Assembly: GCA_014155875.1 (NCBI GenBank)
Contig: JACEFZ010017423.1
Coordinates: 124,001-188,000, forward strand
DNA length: 64,000 bases
Direction: 5' to 3'
Source of the DNA: Cepaea nemoralis
Taxonomy: Eukaryota > Mollusca > Gastropoda > Stylommatophora > Helicidae
Below are positions 31,985-42,880 of this stretch, piece by piece. How positions within the stretch are numbered: the first letter of the stretch is position 1; each line of letters begins with the position of its first letter. The notes under the pieces are model-generated. The model was not told where the DNA came from. It was given only the letters and a program-made list of their open reading frames with translations, and searched no databases. Both the position numbers and the translations under genes were made by a program.

Positions 31985-32650
31985 TAGTATCATATTAGCT
32001 CCATACTCATTGCTAAATTATATAAAATAACATAAAGTAATGCAACTTTACAGGGCAGAATAACAAAAATGATGGGCATCGCGGCGATTAGTCATCATCA
32101 GCAAACACATACATACATAAAACACACCATATAATAACAGATAAGTCCCCTAATTTACTACATTAAGGAGTAAGAAAAGGATGAGAAGAATGAAAAAATA
32201 AAATGAAAATAATGAAGTTAAAGTGAAAATTTAAGAAAATAAAAATCTTTTTTGCTACTTATCTCAGAATCCCAAGTTGTGATACTAACATGAATTTCAC
32301 CTTGATACTCTTATATAGACAGCCTAGGGAGTCTGTGGGTCATGTGAACCGGGGTAGGGGGTGGTCACGGTTCAGTGAAGATCCCAGGTAGTAGAACGGA
32401 AGTGGTAAGTGATATAAAAATAGGGGGAAGTTAAGGCGGGAAACTGGAAGCAATAGAGATGTGCTGGTGGTCCGAGTGTGAAAACTAAGAAGTAGTGTCC
32501 TCGTGGATGCCCGTACTGCTAGACCGTTCTCGTTTGATCCAACCCTGAATTGTGTCCTCTGGTAGTTTCATGATCAGACCTGCCTCCTATTTTGTCAAAA
32601 CCTAGATGGCATTTCTCGTCTAATTTAGTGTTATAATATTACATTTTCAT
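31985..32650 (-). repeat. R2 dispersed repeat, antisense
   Basis: Complement of 11,925-12,560: CACGGTTCAGTGAAGATCCC, TGGTGGTCCGAGTGTGAA, TAGACCGTTCTCGTTTGATC, and AATTTAGTGTTATAATATT at the edge. Confidence 0.7.
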
Positions 32651-32659
32651 AATGCGTAG

Positions 32660-33095
32660 GTTCTGAGAATTGATAATCAAGTCGGAAAGAAGACAAGAGA
32701 AGGCGGAAAGATATATATTTGGATGGCTAGGCAACATGGAATGACCGGGTCAAGAACACCGACCTGACCCAAGAATGGTGATCGTGTATTCTCCGTGGTG
32801 AAGCGGTGATGAGACAGTCGGCATAATCATTTCCGGCGTCAATAAGCGTGGGCGGTCTTGGTTGCAATCTCACGCGAACACCAAAGTATTAACTGATTAA
32901 GTGCCATGGGATGATTAAACGACTTCCCAATCTGCCATGGGCTTTTATAAAGTGACTTTCCTTATGTAACAATCTTTAATTTGATATAAAATACAACATG
33001 TCTGATACTATATTAACAACTTTTAACACCACAACTAACATCGGGTTCAAATGGAACCCAGTGTCAACTTTTGCTTCTGTCGGTATATCCTAGTA
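32660..33095. repeat. RTE-1 scraps and R1 3' edge
   Basis: 32,670-32,790 has the RTE C-terminal text (WMARQHGMTGS-like reading) and 32,840-32,865 has CAATAAGCGTGGGCGGTCTT, the RTE-1 end in reverse. 33,036-33,075 is the R1 3' edge on the minus strand (ACCCAGTGTCAACTTTTGC) with the palindrome GGGTTCAAATGGAACCC. Confidence 0.5.
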
Positions 33096-33099
33096 TTGA

Positions 33100-33335
33100 A
33101 TGTTTTGCATATCCTTTACAGGACATCGCTGTCAACATCAGCATCTTTCAGCTGTATGTTGATTTCTTGGCAAGATTACGCTCAGTAGTTTCCATTGCTT
33201 TCTGAGCGGCCAGCTCAGTTATCCCGCAAGTCACCAGCGGGGGTCGAACCGCTCCCAGCTCTCGCCCTGCTACGAGACTCTGCGTGATAAACGGGATTAC
33301 GGAAAAAGTGTGGTAGCTCAGTCATATCTGACTAA
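33100..33335 (-). mobile_element. tRNA-derived SINE (minus)
   Basis: GCATATCCTTTACAGGACAT (3' hairpin), CAACATCAGCATCTTTCAGC, GTAGTTTCCATTGCTTTCTG, CACCAGCGGGGGTCGAACCG (B-box complement) and CGGGATTACGG. It ends where the R4 head phrase CTCAGTCATATCTGACTAAG appears. Confidence 0.75.
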
Positions 33336-33404
33336 GACCTGACTTCTAAGATACTAGTAATACACATGTTAGCACACAATATGGGGTAATGGTAAATACA
33401 CGAT

Positions 33405-33527
33405 GTGTATTGTTGTTGGTATTGTTGTGCTTGTTGCTTTTGTTAGTATTGTTATTGATTTTGTTGTTGATGCTATTGATATGCATGGCGTTGTTACTGT
33501 TTTTATTATTATTGCTGTTGTTATGAC

Positions 33528-33561
<34 letters not shown>

Positions 33562-33745
33562 AGCATTAATATTATTGTTTTATGCATGTTATTGTTGTTA
33601 TGGTAATTGTTATTATAGCAAATGTTGTGTCTATAGTTGCTGTTGATGTTACTGCTGTTATTGTTACTTATGTTATTGTTAATGTTGTGTTGATGTTATT
33701 ATTATTATTGTTGTTGGTGTTGTCGTCGTCGTCGTCGCATTAGTT

Positions 33746-33781
<36 letters not shown>

Positions 33782-33784
33782 GTA
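33405..33784. repeat. (TTG/TTA)n then (ATC)n microsatellite tract
   Basis: Follows the R2 edge phrase CACAATATGGGGTAATGGT and ends with an ATCATC run at 33,747-33,781, directly before RTE-2. Confidence 0.85.
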
Positions 33785-34230
33785 TATAACTAGTTTATTA
33801 CAGCTAATGTATGGCAAAGGCTGCCCCATCCATTGTCCTACTCTATGTGTTGTTCAGACAGGCTCACAAAGAGAACTAGCAACTCGCATCAGAGGATAAA
33901 AGTTCACATTCTCTGGGCATGTCATGAGAATTTGAAAACTAGGGCATATTGTCACAACGGGAAAGCTGGGGGGGGGGGGGGGGAGCCAGAGGAGAAGAAG
34001 AGAGTAGATGCTGGATAGTTTGACATCATGACATGGAGGAACGTCTGTATTGGAAATTGGCGGCGGTACACTAGACAGAAGGGTGTCGACAGACATGGTC
34101 ACCAACGGCATATGGCATGGACTACAGGAAGAAGTGGCCACATACACAATGAATATTATAATTTAATTGGGTGGAACACTGAACAAGCAGGTCTATCCAA
34201 AAGAACTCAAAACTGTAAAATAAAATGGTA
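33785..34230 (+). mobile_element. RTE-2 LINE C-terminal fragment
   Basis: ATATAACTAGTTTATTACAG opens it. A run of G at 33,968-33,984 replaces part of the EGRK codons. It is followed by the usual 3' text and the foldback at 34,291. Confidence 0.7.
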
Positions 34231-34290
34231 ATTAAAATTTAAAACAAAATAAGAAAATGAAATTCAAAACAATTTATTCCCTTAATGAAT

Positions 34291-34427
34291 GTAAATACAA
34301 AAGCCACAAACAATATGTTGCATGATTGATTGCCTGGCATATTTCGCTGCATCTCGTCAAGTGATGCGGGGAAATATACCATGCAATAAATGGTGTCACA
34401 TATAGTTTATGGTTTCTGTGTTTAAAG
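34291..34427. repeat. foldback (inverted) repeat, copy 3
   Basis: AAAAGCCACAAACAATATGT on the left against ACATATAGTTTATGGTTTCT on the right, centre CTCGTCAAGTGATGCGGGG. More eroded than copy 1. Confidence 0.7.
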
Positions 34428-34444
34428 ACAATTACATTTTTTGT

Positions 34445-36088
34445 AGATGTATGACACATGACAGCGACAGAGGCTTGCGATGGAGAGACATTTAAATAGA
34501 CGGTTATGGGAATAAAGTTCTAGACAGGATAAGCGAAGTGGTTCGCCACCTGCCTCTCGCTCCGAAATTTGTTGGTTCTATTCCGGCGTGCGTTGTTTGG
34601 TTCACCAGTGCAGTTATCTCGAAATTTCGGCAAGCCGCCCTGCCGAAAGATACTGAGCCATATGGGATGAAACCCGGTGCAATGAAGTCGATCATCTTGT
34701 CTTTTAACAGATTCAGTTCCAAACAAAAAGTAGGTTTGGACCTAACGAAAATGGAAGGCGGTAAATGACAAGTAGGGAGGTTATGTCACAGTTATGACTT
34801 AATGCCGAGACCGTGATGAGCAGACCAATTATGGGGTGATGTGTTTTGATGTGTTTTGGCACCAAATTGTCGTATTAGTAAGAAAACTAAGGTAAAACAT
34901 GTTATTTGTTCGGCGACTGATATTATTGCATCTGAACACCTCAAACGGCCGCTTGTCTTTGCTATGAGGAAACATAACTCCAGCTTTAAGGCAAACATAA
35001 GTGCCACCGAGTGAATGGTGGGTTGCCGATTGGTGAGATGATGTTACTCAGTTGCTAGCGAATTAGGGCACCTGTAACTGTTCATATTTGGAGTAATTCG
35101 TATTTGCCCCGAGATTATAATATAACTCTTTCTACCTTCTCTAAATATCACATGACAGTCTACATCACTTTAACGACGAATTCTTCACAACACAACAACT
35201 GCAGAAGTTTCACACTATCTATTCGTCCTTCTCTAAAACAATGTTCAATGTCAAATCAGTGTCACTAAAATAATGATACTTGCACTCGATCTCTATCATG
35301 TACATATATCGCTCGAACAATCACTGATGTCGACATTCGTCCACAAATTCACAAACACTCCATGTGTACAAACGTGACGGCTAGATGGACTTCTGACATG
35401 TGCCATTCATCGTCCGACCTCGAACGCGGTCCAGACGTGAATGACCTCTCACGGACCTGTAGTCTGTGCTTGACCTTCGCTCAAGTTACTTCCGGCAGAG
35501 TGGTTCACAATCCACTCGATCTTCACGTCTGTCACTGAAATGTGCAAGACTCTAGGTCACCTGCACTGAGTGATCTTTGATCCACGCCACCTCCATGGCA
35601 ATCAGCGACTCCGTAATTCACTTGTATATCAAAGACGAACAACTATATGATCTGATTCTTCGCGCCATGAATTGTCTCTATGACCATATTTGCTATAATT
35701 GTGTGGCACATGCACACGTGCCTGTCAAATATATTAATTCAGTAAACAACACAAGAAATGAGCTATTCAACGGATATTACACTAGAAACATTATCCCGTA
35801 GGTTGACTGCCTTTCATATGTGATAGTATCTACCACATGAGTTTACATACTGGACATCTAAGATATCACAATAACTTAAATGTTGAAGTAGGTATTGATG
35901 AGAATGGCAATATATTTACTTAAATCTTATGCTATACATTCTTCAAACTATCTAATTGTATTACACAGCCTTCATTTGTACTCCAATAAATTATTATTCT
36001 TTTTGGGGGGTCTCCATTTTCCTTAAAAACATCATTTCAATTTATTTATTTATTTCCATTGTTTCCATGAATTCCTATTATTATACAG
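34445..36088 (+). repeat. R1 dispersed repeat, copy f, with an unexplained insert
   Basis: Begins TATGACACATGACAGCGAC. The tRNA-like part at about 34,530-34,600 has GAAGTGGTTCGCCACC and GTTGGTTCTATTCCGGC. R1 is interrupted at about 35,003-35,590 by roughly 590 bp without a partner in the window, then resumes CAATCAGCGACTCCGTAATT. It ends in a long (GA)n. Confidence 0.6.
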
Positions 36089-36195
<107 letters not shown>

Positions 36196-36328
36196 TCATA
36201 AACAATAAAATAATAAAGAATAAGGATAAAATGTCCACAAATGTTGACTGTCTACGTCTAATTTCTCTAATCAGTTTACGGTTGTAATATGTTTCTTGTA
36301 GGACTTGGTCATTAGTTATTGTATCTGT

Positions 36329-36360
36329 TTCGACTTCCGGTTTCAAGATGGCGACGGACG
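36329..36360 (+). promoter_or_regulatory. candidate internal promoter at LINE 5' end (ETS-like and YY1-like motifs)
   Basis: The first 30 bp contain ACTTCCGG (ETS-like) and CAAGATGGCG (YY1-like). LINEs must carry downstream promoters inside the transcribed unit, and human L1 uses a YY1 site at the same place. A further ACATGGCGG overlaps the proposed start codon. Binding is inferred from motif shape only. Confidence 0.45.
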
Positions 36361-36576
36361 GTCGTGTTGTTTTGTGTTCGTTAACTTTTTCGCGTAAGGG
36401 ATGGATTTATTCATTTCTTGCGTGTAATTGGTGTGCCAGGATGTAAAACCAGGAGTTTCTACTCAAGATCTGCGCGGGTGCTACGGAGTTCGTGCATCGA
36501 GCGAAGCCATCTTTGAGTGAATTTTTAGCAGCGTGTGTGGTTCTCAATCAAAAGTCTGTGTTTACGTTTTTTCAAC

Positions 36577-39500
36577 ATGGCGGAACAACGTGTGTTTTCC
36601 GAACGATCAGCAGTCAACATACCGAAGCGGCGTGGTAGCCGCGCAGGGAAAAAGAAGCCAGGTAAGCGCGGTGGCTTGAGACGTTTTAGACTCAAGTGTC
36701 ACCGTCTAGGACTCAGGAACATCCGTATTCTATATTGGAACTGTGCCAGTGTAAAACAACGGGGCTCTATTTTAGAAACCCTAGTTTACAGGAACGACAT
36801 TGTAGCACTCCAGGAGACGAGACTGGGCGATCAGCTACTCCGAATTGCCGGCTTCAAATGTTTCTATAACAGACGACATCTGGGAACGGCGATTCTCGTT
36901 CGCGACAGCATGGTGGCGTCAGAGCTAGACATGTCCAGTTGGAACAGTGACGATATACAAATACAGGCGTTGAGAGTTCATTCCAGTATACCATTCGTGT
37001 TGGTTAATGTTTATGCCCGCAATGCGAGTGTGGACGCCCAGAAGTGGCAGTGCTTAAGTGGCATATTAGGCCACGAGAGAAATGTTATTTTCTGTGGTGA
37101 CTTCAACGCTAAAGGCAGATCATGGGGAAACACTTCCTCCAATACACAAGGGGAGGAGCTCGAGACTGCACTGGAAACCATCGACCTGGTTTGTATCAAC
37201 AGTGGCTGTGTCACCAGGACAGCAAGCCGTCCAGGCGATGAGGACAGTGCTATTGATCTGGCGCTAGTTTCACCTTCACTCACTACAGTGTGTAGATGGG
37301 GTGTCCTAGGACACCATGGCAGCGACCACCACCCATGCAGCATATTGGTGGAGAAAGGCAGAACCAGGCAGCACAAGCTAAAGGTAAAGACGTTCCAGTA
37401 TGACAGTACAGGGCAAGATGTGGTGAGTAAAATAAGACGTGACAAGCGCAGAACGTTTCAGGGCAGGAAGAAAAGGAAAAAAAGCTGGGAGCAGCCACCG
37501 TGGTGGAGTTTCGAGGTGGAGAAGGCTTGGGTGGATAAGCGTAGTGCTGTAAGGAGATGGCAAAATGCCAAGAAGAACAGAGCTGGTCATCCTAGTCCCT
37601 GCTTGCACTTAGAAAGAGAGATGCACACAAAAGTAAGCTATTTCAAAAAACTGGTCACGGTGGTTAAAAGCGAAAAATGGGCAGAGGTGTGTCAAAGAGT
37701 AAGCACAGACAAGTCACTGAAATTGTTCTGGCGACTACATAAAAGCATGAGTGGTGTAGTCAAGAATAAGAGCATTTCTGACTTCCAAGGTGCTGACCTC
37801 ATCTGGCAGAGGACTGACGAGGACAAGGGCAAAGCCCTCTTTGAACGCTACCTTGAGCAGAGCAACCAGACAGACATGGGAGGCCGGAATCTGGCCAAGG
37901 AGGTCACCTCAGACAGATGCAAGGCCCAGAACACTTCGGATGAAGACACAGTGACAGTGCAAGAAATCAAGGCTGTGCTTCGACGATCAAAAAACAGTGC
38001 TCCAGGTCCTGATGGCATAAGATACGACGACATAAATAGGTGTACCGACAATGAGCTAGAGAAACTAGCAGACATGTACAACAACAGTATAGGGAGTGCT
38101 AGCATCAAGGAGGAATGGTTACACAGCTATCTGATTCCCTTGCCGAAGCCTGACAAAGACCACAAGAAAATTCAGGGATATCGAATTATAACCATGCAGA
38201 ATACAATAGGCAAGCTGCTGGAGAAGGTAATTGCCAGGAAAATATCAAGCCAACTAGAGAGGCAAGGTGTTTTCCCACCTACCCTGGGTGGGTACCGTCC
38301 AAAAAGAGAAACCTGGACCAATGCAGCAGTCTTTGCCCACGATGTCTATGAAGGTTTCCACTCAGGCACTGAAACCGTTGCTGCAGCGATTGATCTTGAG
38401 GACGCATACAACAGAGTACCACTGGATTTTTTAATGTTTCAGCTTCTTGAACTAAACGTAAGTCCATTCCTCCTTAGTTGGATCGCTGCAGCTCTCTTCC
38501 AACGGAAAGTAGTTTTTAGATGTGGCAGTTGGACTTCGGAACCAACAACAATATATCCTGGCCTACCACAGGGATCACCATTATCTCCGGTACTGTTCAA
38601 CGCCTACACAGTGAGAATCACCAGTGAGCAGATCACTGGACCTGGCAGGACATTGTCATATGCCGATGATGTGTTAGTGTATCGTCAGGGTAAGGATAGA
38701 GAGGAGGTTGCTGTGGAACTACAAACCGAACTCAATCGCATAAGTACTTGGTGTGATGAAGCTGGGGCAATGGTCAACCCAACAAAGGCAACAGTGACTT
38801 GGTTCTCGTTGAATAATCATATTGTCAACAATCCAACACCAACTGTAATGCTGTGTTCAGAGACGGTGGACAGAACGCAGGCAATGAATTACCTGGGGAT
38901 ACGGTTTGATCGAAGCCTTGCTTATAATGTGCACATAGACCAGGTGATAACAAAGGCCAAGCGGGGTTTGGCAGCGATGCGGGTGATGGCGGCAGCAAAC
39001 TGTGAGCAGCGCCATCTATGTCTTCTGTACGAGGGGCTGGTCATGTCTGTTTTGGAGTATGCAATGGCAATCATGACTGTCAGCCATAAGCAGATAGAAA
39101 GGATGGAAAGGATACAGAATGAAGCTATGCGCATTATTCTTGGATGTACAAGAGATACAGCATGCAGGGCGATGCGCTACCTTCTTGATTTTCCAACCAT
39201 TGAAGAGAGAATGCAAGTTTGCAGGGCACGTGCCTACCTCAGAATTAACGCAAACACACAGCATCCACTGCATAGTGAAATTAGGAAGGTGAAGGGCAGC
39301 AGGTTAAAAAGAGGACGGTCGTGGATGGGTCAAGCCGAGGACATTCTTCAACAGGTGTGTTCACTTGAGGACTTAGAACCTGGCGAGGAGTGGGTGCAAG
39401 TGCCAACAGACTTCTGCACATCCTTTTCAGTTTGCATCCAACTAGATAGAAAATGCAGACAAGAAAATCCGGCTGCTGTTGAGGCTGAAGTACAAGCGTT

Positions 39501-40161
39501 GATTTTCGAGAATTCGCTAGACAGTGACGCGGTCATCTACACAGATGGGTCGGTCGTCCGACATGTGAGAAGCTCATGGGCCTTTACAGCTCGGGCCGGA
39601 GGGAGAATTGTGAAGGAGGACTCTGGTGCTTTCACTGAAACCACAAGTAGCCTGACCATGGAAGTCATGGCAGTAAGTAAAGCAATAACATGGCTCGAGA
39701 CACAGACATTCACTAGGGCTTGTTTCCTTAGCGACTCAATGAACATGATCAAGAGGATAGAGGAGGGGTCGATCCGAAGAGAATGGTTGCTGCCTCTGAA
39801 GCGGTCTCGGCTGGCAAAGATTAGTTTCATCTTCGTGCCAGGGCATGCGGGAGTACAAGGAAATGAGCGGGCTGACAAGCTCGCAGGTGAGGCTACTGTT
39901 GAGGGCGGACGCGCCATGGACCAGGCTGACATTCTGAATGCTCTACGAGAAGTGAGACTTTTGCAAGAACCAAGTGATGACTGTGAATCTACAACAATGG
40001 CCAGACTGCGAGAGCAGCAAATTAAAAGAGGGGTGGCCAAACAAGAACACTACGCAGGAAGCCAAAGAAGATTGATAAACCAACACAGAACTGGCGTCGT
40101 TAGCCGCTACACGCTGCGGGATTTGCTGAGGAGGGGATCCGAGCACTTATGGACTGAATAG
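36577..40161 (+). CDS. LINE polyprotein: AP-endonuclease, reverse transcriptase, RNase H
   Basis: The frame is open from 36,535, but I prefer the ATG at 36,577 (context CAACATGG), giving about 1,194 aa; residue numbers below count from 36,535. A basic N-terminus (30-55) leads to the endonuclease (62-270: LYWNCASV, ALQETRL, VIFCGDFNAK, GSDHHP). RT spans about 430-770: NSAPGPDGI (486), AAAIDLEDAYNRVP, LPQGSPLSPVLFNAY, YADD at 709-712, then MNYLGIRF. RNase H is 1,000-1,120: YTDGS with Asp1004, LTMEVMAVSK, LSDSMNMIK, PGHAGVQGNERADKLAG. All key residues are present. The C-terminus ends SEHLWTE and lacks the CPECC cluster of the (AATC)n family. It acts in the nucleus by target-primed reverse transcription. 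Confidence 0.92.
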   Translation: MAEQRVFSERSAVNIPKRRGSRAGKKKPGKRGGLRRFRLKCHRLGLRNIRILYWNCASVKQRGSILETLVYRNDIVALQETRLGDQLLRIAGFKCFYNRRHLGTAILVRDSMVASELDMSSWNSDDIQIQALRVHSSIPFVLVNVYARNASVDAQKWQCLSGILGHERNVIFCGDFNAKGRSWGNTSSNTQGEELETALETIDLVCINSGCVTRTASRPGDEDSAIDLALVSPSLTTVCRWGVLGHHGSDHHPCSILVEKGRTRQHKLKVKTFQYDSTGQDVVSKIRRDKRRTFQGRKKRKKSWEQPPWWSFEVEKAWVDKRSAVRRWQNAKKNRAGHPSPCLHLEREMHTKVSYFKKLVTVVKSEKWAEVCQRVSTDKSLKLFWRLHKSMSGVVKNKSISDFQGADLIWQRTDEDKGKALFERYLEQSNQTDMGGRNLAKEVTSDRCKAQNTSDEDTVTVQEIKAVLRRSKNSAPGPDGIRYDDINRCTDNELEKLADMYNNSIGSASIKEEWLHSYLIPLPKPDKDHKKIQGYRIITMQNTIGKLLEKVIARKISSQLERQGVFPPTLGGYRPKRETWTNAAVFAHDVYEGFHSGTETVAAAIDLEDAYNRVPLDFLMFQLLELNVSPFLLSWIAAALFQRKVVFRCGSWTSEPTTIYPGLPQGSPLSPVLFNAYTVRITSEQITGPGRTLSYADDVLVYRQGKDREEVAVELQTELNRISTWCDEAGAMVNPTKATVTWFSLNNHIVNNPTPTVMLCSETVDRTQAMNYLGIRFDRSLAYNVHIDQVITKAKRGLAAMRVMAAANCEQRHLCLLYEGLVMSVLEYAMAIMTVSHKQIERMERIQNEAMRIILGCTRDTACRAMRYLLDFPTIEERMQVCRARAYLRINANTQHPLHSEIRKVKGSRLKRGRSWMGQAEDILQQVCSLEDLEPGEEWVQVPTDFCTSFSVCIQLDRKCRQENPAAVEAEVQALIFENSLDSDAVIYTDGSVVRHVRSSWAFTARAGGRIVKEDSGAFTETTSSLTMEVMAVSKAITWLETQTFTRACFLSDSMNMIKRIEEGSIRREWLLPLKRSRLAKISFIFVPGHAGVQGNERADKLAGEATVEGGRAMDQADILNALREVRLLQEPSDDCESTTMARLREQQIKRGVAKQEHYAGSQRRLINQHRTGVVSRYTLRDLLRRGSEHLWTE

Positions 40162-40469
40162 TCCGATGTGCAACGAGGATGATCTGTCGACTAACTAACT
40201 AACTAACTATTGTATCTGTACATTGCATTATTTGCATTCTCCTCAGAAACCAAATTTCCATAGCCCTTAGATGTTTTGAGCTTGTAATTATCAATGCTTC
40301 ACATCCATACAAAAGTACAGGTCCTATGTAGCACCTCAAAACTCTTTTTCTCGTTGCAATTGACATCTTTGTATTGGTCAGTATGTTTTCCGTCTGGCAA
40401 AAAGCTGCTTTTGCAATAGTGATTCTTGTTAAAATCTCGTCAAGGTACCTCTCATCAGATCATCTCGTA

Positions 40470-41673
40470 ATTTGTGTGACGTGTTCGGAACCCGCCCCAC
40501 GGAAAGATACTGCGCCATATTGGATATAACTGGATGCATTGAAGTCGATTCTCTTGCCTTTTAATAGATTCATGTCCAAACAAAAAGTAGGTTTGTACCT
40601 AACAAAAATGGATGTCGGAAAATTATAAGTAGGGAGGTTTTGTCACAGTTATGACTTAATGCCGAGACATTAATGACTAGACCATGTAAGGGGTAAGACA
40701 CGAATGTGTTTTGTCCCCAAATTCTCGTATTAGAAAGAAAACTAAGGTAAAATATGTTACATGTTCGGCGACTGACAGTTATTGCAGTTGAGCACCTCAA
40801 ATGGAGGCTTGTCTTTGCTAGGATCACATATAACTCCAGCGATAAGGCAAACATCGGCAACTGTAGTAATCCACTTGTGTATCAAAGACGAACATCCATA
40901 TCATGTGTTTATTCGCGCCATTGAAAGTCTCTGCGACCACATGTGCCTGCCAAAAGTATTCTTTTAGTGAGATCAAATGAGTGCGATAAAACGAAAATTG
41001 CACTAGATATATTATCCCGTAGGTAGCCGGTACTTCCTTTGTTATATTATCTACCACAAGAACTCACATACTGGATATCCATAATATCGCAATTACTTAA
41101 CATTTATTTTAGTAGCTATTGATCAGGGGCGCAGTATGTTTATTTAGCTATTATGTAACACGTTCTTCAAACTGATTATTTGCATTACAGAGCCTTTATT
41201 TATACTCCAATAAATTATTTTCCTTGTCTCCCTTGTTATCTAAAAACATCATTTCAATTGACTGCCTTAATTCAATAAGTCCTCTAAAAGTACTAGAGAC
41301 TTTTGGCCATCATAAACCATAACGTTAGGAAGAGAAGATTACAATGGCACCTTCCATTGGTAGAGGATGGGAAATCCACCACGTTGTGGCAATCGCAGCC
41401 CTGGGGACAGAGTATCCACCGGATTAAGTGGACAACTCTAAAGGTGAGCAGAGCTGGGCACTCACTTGTCCTAACAGTCGGAAATAGCTGTCAAAGGCAG
41501 AGGTAAACAACCACCATGTGGATGTGGAAGGCAAGGGGAAACGACCCCATTATCTTCAAAAGACTTCATGGTACACATTTCAGATGTAGTCCAAAGACAA
41601 AGATCTGTGAAGAGCCATGAATACTTACGCCAGCTGGCAGGGCACTTTATGATGATGATGATGATGATGATGC

Positions 41674-41737
<64 letters not shown>

Positions 41738-42250
41738 ACTATGAATTCCTATTACACATATTTCTACATTTTTTTTTCTATTAATCATTACAATGATTGA
41801 AACGAGTTGCAATATTTATAAGAGAATCATCGACTGCAGCAGAATGGAACAATTGGAAATAAAAACAGTAAAGTACTTGTAACTCCTGGGAAAAGGTGAG
41901 ATATACTAAACACGGACACAGTATACATAGCTTACAACCAACTCCACAACGACGAACATAATTGTTTTTTTATAAAGGGAGGTGGAGGGGGGAATAAAAT
42001 ATAATAACATAAAAAAAATACACATAAGTATAGTACGACACATTGAGAGACACGAAAGTTGACACTGGGGTCCATTTTCACAAATCATGGTAGTTCTAGG
42101 GTTAAAAGATGTTAATTTGGTAGCAGACATTTTGTATTAAATATCAAATTAAAGATCGTTACATACGGAAAACTACTGTGTATAAGCCCATGGCATATGC
42201 GGGAAGTAGCTTAAGGCGATTAATCATCCCATGACAATTAATCAGTTAAA
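40470..42250 (+). repeat. R1 dispersed repeat, copy g, with an RTE-3 insertion
   Basis: GTGTTCGGAACCCGCCCCAC begins a good match. It runs to GTTGACACTGGGGTCC at 42,057 and on through GGGTTAAAAGATG and AATCATCCCATGAC, the longest 3' extension seen. Copy g lacks the MITE. A deleted RTE-3 copy sits at 41,260-41,735. Confidence 0.65.
41260..41740 (+). mobile_element. internally deleted RTE-3: 5' UTR joined to 3' tail
   Basis: The first 300 bp (GTACTAGAGACTTTTGGCC, GGGGACAGAGTATCCACCGG, CCACCATGTGGATGTGG) match the 5' leader at 51,790-52,090. It then jumps to CAAAGACAAAGATCTGTGAA and GCCAGCTGGCAGGGCACTT, the RTE-3 C-terminus seen at 20,230-20,285, followed by about 80 bp of (GAT)n. All protein domains are absent. 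This is a SINE-like derivative of a LINE. Confidence 0.75.
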
Positions 42251-42529
42251 GCTGAGATGGCAACCATGATAGTAGTACCGGTACCCGGTAGTATAACACT
42301 AAATCAGACGAGAAAGGTCATCTAGGTTTGACAAAATAGGAGACAGGTCTGGTCATGAAACTACCAGATGACAACAATCAGCGCTAGATCGAACGAGAAC
42401 GGCCTAGCAGCGAGTATGGAGCGGTGAACAACGAGCTCTTCAACCTGGGTCACAATGATATGTATAGGATACTAGTAGTGCATATGTTAGCTACACAATA
42501 TGGGTTAACGGTTGTCAACACGATGTTTA

Positions 42530-42533
42530 TTAC

Positions 42534-42564
<31 letters not shown>

Positions 42565-42880
42565 ATTGTTGCTGTTGTTGTTATATTTGTATTTTATATT
42601 TGTTATATTTATTGTTGTTGTTCTTGCTATTATTAATATCATTATATTCGTGTTGCTATTGTTACTATTGATATTGTTGTTATTATTATTGCTGTTGTTG
42701 TGGCTATTATGATTATTATTATTATTGTGCACATGTTGTTGCTATTGTTCTTGTTATTGTTGTTGTTGGTGCTTCTGTTATTGTTACTCTTGTTGCTATT
42801 ATATTTCTATTGTTGTTATTTTTATTATTATTGACGTTGCTGTGGTTTTTGCTGTTATTTTTGTTGTTATTGTTATTGGT
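42530..42880. repeat. (TTG/TTA)n microsatellite tract
   Basis: Starts with nine TTG units at 42,534-42,560. Collinear with 26,760-27,110. Confidence 0.85.

Larger units (their letters stand above)
36329..40207 (+). mobile_element. full-length, apparently intact Ingi/I-like LINE with 12-bp TSD
   Basis: The TSD TATTGTATCTGT is exact at 36,317-36,328 and 40,208-40,219. The element is 3,879 bp: a 5' untranslated region of about 250 bp, one ORF (endonuclease, RT, RNase H), a very short 3' region and a tail of (ACTA)n at 40,191-40,207. No separate gag-like ORF1 is present. A single ORF with RNase H suggests the Ingi clade or a close I-group relative. No frameshift or stop was seen, which in this decayed window marks a recent arrival. 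Confidence 0.9.
36203..40460 (-). mobile_element. RTE-1 LINE fragment split by the intact LINE
   Basis: Minus-strand RTE-1 text covers 36,233-36,328 (VLQETYYNRKLIREIRRRQS) and continues at 40,220-40,460 (complement of the MQRI, thumb and EIRTRI codons: TCTCCTCAGAAACCAAATTT, CATCCATACAAAAGTACAGG). The Ingi-like element at 36,329-40,207 sits between, so it inserted into an already resident RTE copy. Confidence 0.75.

Noticed and set aside
36535..36576. Upstream ATG at 36,535 as the LINE start
   Set aside because: Possible, but the ATG at 36,577 has better context and the 14 extra residues resemble no domain.
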